Shown here: in pieces, positions 60,479-64,000 of the stretch
Numbering within the stretch: the stretch's first letter is position 1
Layout of the letters: every line of letters begins with the position of its first letter
Assembly (NCBI GenBank): GCA_029465975.1
Contig: CM055728.1
Location: 19,834,328-19,898,327, forward strand
Reading direction: 5' to 3'
Length of the DNA: 64,000 bases
Source of the DNA: Dallia pectoralis
Lineage: Eukaryota > Chordata > Actinopteri > Esociformes > Umbridae
Translations under genes and position numbers: made by a program
Notes under the pieces: generated by a model
The model's input: only the letters and a program-made list of their open reading frames with translations
What the model was told of the DNA's origin: nothing
Databases searched by the model: none

Positions 60479-63151
60479 CTAAGGCATGGCCCCTGGTACG
60501 GCGACAAAGTCTGGGAAACCGTCCAGGGCATCTGGTGGCGACAGGTCAGACAGCCTTACTGGCTGAGGGGGAGCAGAGGCCCGGACGGGCGGATGCAGGT
60601 CAGGAGACCGGACCGGCGGAGACGGGTCAGGGGTTCGACCAGGCGGGAGCGCGTCAGGAGGTCTACCCGGTGGGAGCGCGTCAGGGGTTCGACCAGGCGG
60701 GAGCGCGTCAGGAGGTCTACCCGGCGGGAGCGCGTCTGGAGGTCTACCCGAAGGGAGCGCGTCTGGAGGTCTACCCGGCGGGAGCGCGTCTGGAGGTCTA
60801 CCCGGCGGGAGCGCGTCTGGAGGTCTACCCGGCGGGAGCGCGTCTGGAGGTCTACCCGGCGGGAGCGCGTCTGGAGGTCTACCCGGCGGGAGCGCGTCTG
60901 GAGGTCTACCCGGCGGGAGCGCGTCTGGAGGTCTACCCGGCGGGAGCGCGTCGGGAGATCGACCAGGCAGAGACGGGTCAGGTGGTCGACCAGGCAGAGG
61001 TGGGTCAGAAGGCAGCGCCGGAGGAGACGGGTCTGGCGGCAGCGCCGGAGGAGACGGGTCAGAAGGCAGCGCCGGAGGAGACGGGTCTGGCGGCAGCGCC
61101 GGAGGAGACGGGTCTGGCGGCAGCGCCGGAGGAGACGGGTCTGGCGGCAGCGCCGGAGGAGACGGGTCTGGCGGCAGCGCCGGAGGAGACGGGTCTGGCG
61201 GCAGCGCCGGAGGAGACGGGTCTGGCGGCAGCGCCGGAGGAGACGGGTCTGGCGGCAGCGCCGGAGGAGACGGGTCTGGCGGCAGCGCCGGAGGAGACGG
61301 GTCTGGCGGCAGCGCCGGAGGAGACGGGTCAGGAGGCCGGACAGGAGGGTGCAGGTCTGGAGGCCGGACAGGCGGGGACGGGTCAGGAGGCAGCGCCGGA
61401 GGAGACGGTTCAGGTGGCCGTGCCGGAGGACACGGTTCAGGTGGCCGTGCCGGAGGACACGGTTCAGGTGGCCGTGCCGGAGGACACGGTTCAGGTGGCC
61501 GTGCCGGAGGACACGGGTCAGGTGGCCGTGCCGGATGACACGGTTCAGGTGGCCGTGCCGGATGACACGGTTCAGGTGGCCGTGCCGGATGACACGGTTC
61601 AGGTGGCCGTGCCGGATGACACGGTTCAGGTGGCCGTGCCGGATGACACGGTTCAGGTGGCCGTGCCGGAGGACACGGTTCAGGTGGCCGTGCCGGAGGA
61701 CACGGTTCAGGTGACCGGGGAACTGGTTTTGGCCCGGCAACAGTCCTTGGCCCGGGAACTGGCTCGGCCAGGCTGACGGCCTCGGGCATAGGACGGGGCT
61801 CGAGAACAGGACGGGGCTCGAGGACAGGACGGGGGACCGGACTGGGGTCAGGCAGGGGGACGGGACTGGAGTCAGGCAGGGGAACAGGACTGGAGTCAGG
61901 CAGGGGGACAGACTCCGACAAGGGGTCTGAAGTGAGCTCTGGGGCAGGAGTGAGCTCTGGGGCTGGAGTGAGCTCTGGGGCTGGAGTGAGCTCTGGGGCT
62001 GGAGTGAGCTCTGGGGCTGGAGTGAGCTCTGGGGCTGGAGTGAGCTCTGGGGCTGGAGTGAGCTCTGGGGCTGGAGTGAGCTCGGGAACCGGGACAGCCA
62101 CGGGGACAGACTCTGGGACGGACCCGGGAGCTGGCTCAGGCAAGGAAACGGGGACTGGCACCGGCAGGGAAACGGGGACTGGGACAGGCAGGGAAACTGG
62201 GACTGGGACAGGCAGGGAAACTGGGATTGGGACAGGCAGGGAAACTGGGACTGGGACAGGCAGGGAAACTGGGACTGGGACAGGCAGGGAAACTGGGACT
62301 GGGACAGGCAGGGAAACTGGGACTGGGACAGGCAGGGAACCTAGGACTGGCTCAGGCAGGGAACCTGGGACAGGCAAGGACACGGGGACTGGCTCAGGCA
62401 AGGACACGGGGACTGGCTCAGGCAAGGACACGGGGACTGGCTCAGGCAAGGACACGGGGACAGGCTCAGGCTGGGAAACTGGGACAGGCTCAGGCTGGGA
62501 AACTGGGACAGGCTCAAGTTCAGGAACAGGGTCAGTGGCAGCCTCCAGGAGCGTGAGAAGGTGGGGTGCACGGCAGAAAAACCGTGGCATCAGGTACCTC
62601 AATGCTGGAGGAGGAAGCACTCCCTGGCGAGCTCGCCACGCGAAGAACCGGCTGAACAGCCCGCTCTCCTCCTCCGGGTCACACCCTGACTCTCCTACCC
62701 AGGCCCTATAGTCCCCAAAGACCCCCGAATCCTCCCGCAAAGCCTCCTCTATAGCCCGAACGGCGGCCATTTTGGGCAGCGGAGCAGAAACCAACCTGGC
62801 CTGCGGGGCGGCAGCCATCTTGAGCTGCGGGCGGCAGCCATCTTGAGCTGCGGGGCGGCAGCCATCTTGAGCTGCGGGCGGCAGCCATCTTGAGCTGCGG
62901 GGCGGCAGCCATCTTGAGCTGCGGGCGGCAGCCATCTTGAGCGGCGGGACGGCAGCCATCTTGAGCTGCGGGGCGGCAGCCATCTTGAGCTGCGGGGCGG
63001 CAGCCATCTTGAGCTGCGGGGCGGCAGCCATCTTGAGCTGCGGGGCGGCAGCCATCTTGAGCTGCGGGGCGGCAGCCATCTTGAGCTGCGGGGCGGCAGC
63101 CATCTTGAGCTGCGGGGCGGCAGCCATCTTGAGCTGCGGGGCGGCAGCCAT
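60479..63151 (-). CDS. LTR-element protein, long proline-rich frame (890 codons)
   Basis: Starts inside the MAAAPQLK array and runs to a TAG at 60481-60479. After the array there is a non-repetitive stretch of about 85 residues (EEALREDSGVFGDYRAW; FSRFFAWRARQGVLPPPALR; PHLLTLLEAATDP), then blocks of tandem peptide repeats: PVPVSLPV, ELTPAP, PPEPCHPAR, PPDPSPPAL and RPPDALPPG. There is no Cys-His zinc knuckle or catalytic motif. It may stand in the place of a Gag protein, but that is inference from its position after the 5' LTR. It is one frame away from the amino-terminal segment, as explained in the findings. Other long frames over the same bases (for example the 444-codon plus-strand one) are shadows. 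Confidence 0.55.
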   Translation of the reverse strand: MAAAPQLKMAAAPQLKMAAAPQLKMAAAPQLKMAAAPQLKMAAAPQLKMAAAPQLKMAAAPQLKMAAVPPLKMAAARSSRWLPPRSSRWLPPAAQDGCRPAAQDGCRPQLKMAAAPQARLVSAPLPKMAAVRAIEEALREDSGVFGDYRAWVGESGCDPEEESGLFSRFFAWRARQGVLPPPALRYLMPRFFCRAPHLLTLLEAATDPVPELEPVPVSQPEPVPVSQPEPVPVSLPEPVPVSLPEPVPVSLPEPVPVSLPVPGSLPEPVLGSLPVPVPVSLPVPVPVSLPVPVPVSLPVPVPVSLPVPIPVSLPVPVPVSLPVPVPVSLPVPVPVSLPEPAPGSVPESVPVAVPVPELTPAPELTPAPELTPAPELTPAPELTPAPELTPAPELTPAPELTPAPELTSDPLSESVPLPDSSPVPLPDSSPVPLPDPSPVPRPVLEPRPVLEPRPMPEAVSLAEPVPGPRTVAGPKPVPRSPEPCPPARPPEPCPPARPPEPCHPARPPEPCHPARPPEPCHPARPPEPCHPARPPEPCHPARPPDPCPPARPPEPCPPARPPEPCPPARPPEPCPPARPPEPSPPALPPDPSPPVRPPDLHPPVRPPDPSPPALPPDPSPPALPPDPSPPALPPDPSPPALPPDPSPPALPPDPSPPALPPDPSPPALPPDPSPPALPPDPSPPALPPDPSPPALPSDPSPPALPPDPSPPALPSDPPLPGRPPDPSLPGRSPDALPPGRPPDALPPGRPPDALPPGRPPDALPPGRPPDALPPGRPPDALPPGRPPDALPPGRPPDALPSGRPPDALPPGRPPDALPPGRTPDALPPGRPPDALPPGRTPDPSPPVRSPDLHPPVRASAPPQPVRLSDLSPPDALDGFPDFVAVPGAMP

Positions 63152-63585
63152 CTTGAGCTGCGGGCGGCAGCCATCTTGAGCTGCGGGGCGGCAGCCATCT
63201 TGAGCTGCGGAGCGGCAGCCATCTTGAGCTGCGGAGCGGCAGCCATCTTATGCTGCGGGGCGACAGCCATCCTATGCTGCGGGGCGGCAGCCATCTTATG
63301 CTGCGGGGCGACAGCCATCTTATGCTGCGGGGCGGCAGCCATGGGTGGTGAGGTGGAGGACTGAAACGTGGAGGTTGAGACGGGAATCAGCTGGAGGGTG
63401 AAGGGATCCCACCGGAACTCCCCCTCCAGGTACTCCTCATCCTCGGACTCGTCCTCTGGCTCGGAGTCCTCCGCTTCATAGAGCTCCATGTAGAGCCCGT
63501 GCATGAACCCCTCGTCGGGGTTTTCGAGCCGTAGGCTGGCCCATGATACTGCACCCTGCTGTGTCCTTCCTTTTGGGTCGGGCAT
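62749..63585 (-). CDS. LTR-element protein, amino-terminal frame
   Basis: Begins MPDPKGRTQQGAVSWASL at an ATG right inside the 5' LTR boundary; the frame is also open into the LTR as far as an ATG at 63684. About 80 residues are non-repetitive and very acidic (EDSEPEDESEDEEYLEGE). Then comes an array of 8-residue units (MAAAPQHK, MAVAPQHK, MAAAPQLK). A 23-bp unit at about 63155-63177 shifts the reading to the SSRWLPPR phase, and the frame closes at 62749 without reaching the downstream domain. No family that I know matches. Confidence 0.6.
   Translation of the reverse strand: MPDPKGRTQQGAVSWASLRLENPDEGFMHGLYMELYEAEDSEPEDESEDEEYLEGEFRWDPFTLQLIPVSTSTFQSSTSPPMAAAPQHKMAVAPQHKMAAAPQHRMAVAPQHKMAAAPQLKMAAAPQLKMAAAPQLKMAAARSSRWLPPRSSRWLPPRSSRWLPPRSSRWLPPRSSRWLPPRSSRWLPPRSSRWLPPRSSRWLPPRSSRWLPSRRSRWLPPAAQDGCRPAAQDGCRPQLKMAAAPQLKMAAARSSRWLPPRRPGWFLLRCPKWPPFGL
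62803..63345 (-). repeat. 23/24-bp coding array (MAAAPQLK units)
   Basis: About 22 units of 24 bp, which in the element sense read ATGGCTGCCGCCCCGCAGCT plus CAAG. Four units have lost one C and are 23 bp long: three alternate with normal ones at 62825-62930 and one lies near 63155-63177. Units at the 5' end carry CAT in place of CTC (MAAAPQHK). Confidence 0.93.
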
Positions 63586-63587
63586 TC

Positions 63588-64000
63588 TGTAATCGTTGGG
63601 CTTCCAAGCAATTGGGGACACAAGCGCAGAGGTGCTTTTTGAAGTGGGGTTTATTAAACTCAGGACAGGCAAACAGGCACACACGAGGAGTCCTTACGAC
63701 CGGGGAGCTTAAACAATACAAAAGAACAAAACAAAAGGTCAAACAGAGGAAGATGCCAGAACAAGATAACAAACTAAACACACAATGACCATAAACACAG
63801 AGAACATGGATAAACAATCAAACTGGGAACATAAAGCAGGTAACTGAACACTACATCCAACTGTAACATAAAACGTCTACGAAACACAGAACCAGCAAAC
63901 ATAAAAGTAACAACAGAACAAGCAACAACGACGACGCAGAGACAACGTACCTTAAACAATGCCCGACACTCACACAGTGACACAGGGGAGACTAAATACT
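63588..64000 (-). repeat. 5' long terminal repeat (partial, cut by window end)
   Basis: Matches the other repeat from its first base to the window end apart from one extra acg. About 173 further bases are expected beyond the window. No ordinary tRNA primer-binding site (TGG...) follows it: an ATG lies at 63585-63583, three bases inside the repeat boundary. Confidence 0.9.

Larger units (their letters stand above)
59781..64000 (-). mobile_element. Young LTR-type element, non-autonomous, incomplete at the window end
   Basis: Two direct repeats frame a 3,224-bp interior. The left repeat is complete (59781-60363, 583 bp, TG...CA ends). The right one starts at 63588 and is cut by the window end after 413 bp. 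Over the shared 410 bp I see no substitution, only a 3-bp (acg) length difference, so the insertion is recent. In the transcription sense (minus strand), a G-rich polypurine tract (AAGTGGGGGG) precedes the 3' repeat and an AATAAA lies inside the repeat (59843-59848). The interior has a single proline-rich coding region and no recognisable protease, reverse transcriptase, RNase H or integrase, so it would need enzymes from another element. It lies in a CEP104 intron, in the same orientation. Confidence 0.88.

Noticed and set aside
60442..61776. 444-codon plus-strand reading frame
   Set aside because: It lies over the repetitive coding region of the LTR element on the opposite strand. Repeats with unit lengths divisible by 3 and no TA-rich codons keep several frames open by chance.

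Overview
The window is vertebrate nuclear DNA, almost certainly from a teleost fish. The reasons are several families of fish-type Tc1 transposons with characteristic terminal repeats, tRNA-SINE relics, and spliced genes whose conceptual proteins match the vertebrate families NPHP4, DFFB, C1orf174 (UPF0688), a beta-1,3-N-acetylglucosaminyltransferase and CEP104. The repeat types suggest a salmonid- or pike-like lineage, but that is an inference from memory of repeat families.

Layout. 1-12.8 kb is gene-poor: a Tc1 relic split by a 20-bp minisatellite (about 1.9-2.76 kb) and a 6-kb satellite of about 109 units of 55/57 bp (5.01-11.08 kb) that ends in another Tc1 fragment. 12.8-33.6 kb holds the first six coding exons of NPHP4 on the minus strand; the introns carry a purine-rich minisatellite, a very uniform 13-bp array, a C-rich minisatellite, an apparently intact Tc1/mariner transposon (22.83-24.42 kb) and other Tc1 debris. 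35.8-38.7 kb holds a complete seven-exon DFFB (caspase-activated DNase) on the plus strand, head-to-head with NPHP4. 40.0-41.7 kb holds a complete four-exon C1orf174 homologue on the minus strand. A truncated Tc1 relic follows at 43.1-44.0 kb. 44.9-46.1 kb is an intronless B3GNT7-like glycosyltransferase. 49.3-58.3 kb holds the eleven 3' exons of CEP104 on the minus strand; its 5' exons lie beyond the window. 59.78 kb to the window end is a young LTR-type element with one complete and one partial, almost identical long terminal repeat, and a highly repetitive proline-rich reading frame without any recognisable reverse transcriptase or integrase.

Functionally the genes are a local cluster, not an operon. 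NPHP4 (ciliary transition zone) and CEP104 (ciliary tip, tubulin and EB1 binding) are both cilium genes. DFFB is the apoptotic nuclease. C1orf174 is an uncharacterised nuclear-type protein. The B3GNT acts in the Golgi. CEP104, DFFB and C1orf174 are also neighbours on human 1p36, so linkage is conserved although order differs.

The most notable points are: the intact DD34E transposase between matching terminal repeats; a templated insertion that puts an in-frame stop into the first NPHP4 coding exon; tandem repeats that touch gene-processing signals in CEP104 (a triplicated splice acceptor and a stop codon inside a minisatellite); a near-consensus RFX X-box upstream of NPHP4; and an LTR element whose coding array of 23/24-bp units is also an array of YY1-like motifs. 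I found no evidence of a prokaryotic-type defence system or CRISPR array. All gene calls rest on reading exons and splice sites by eye.
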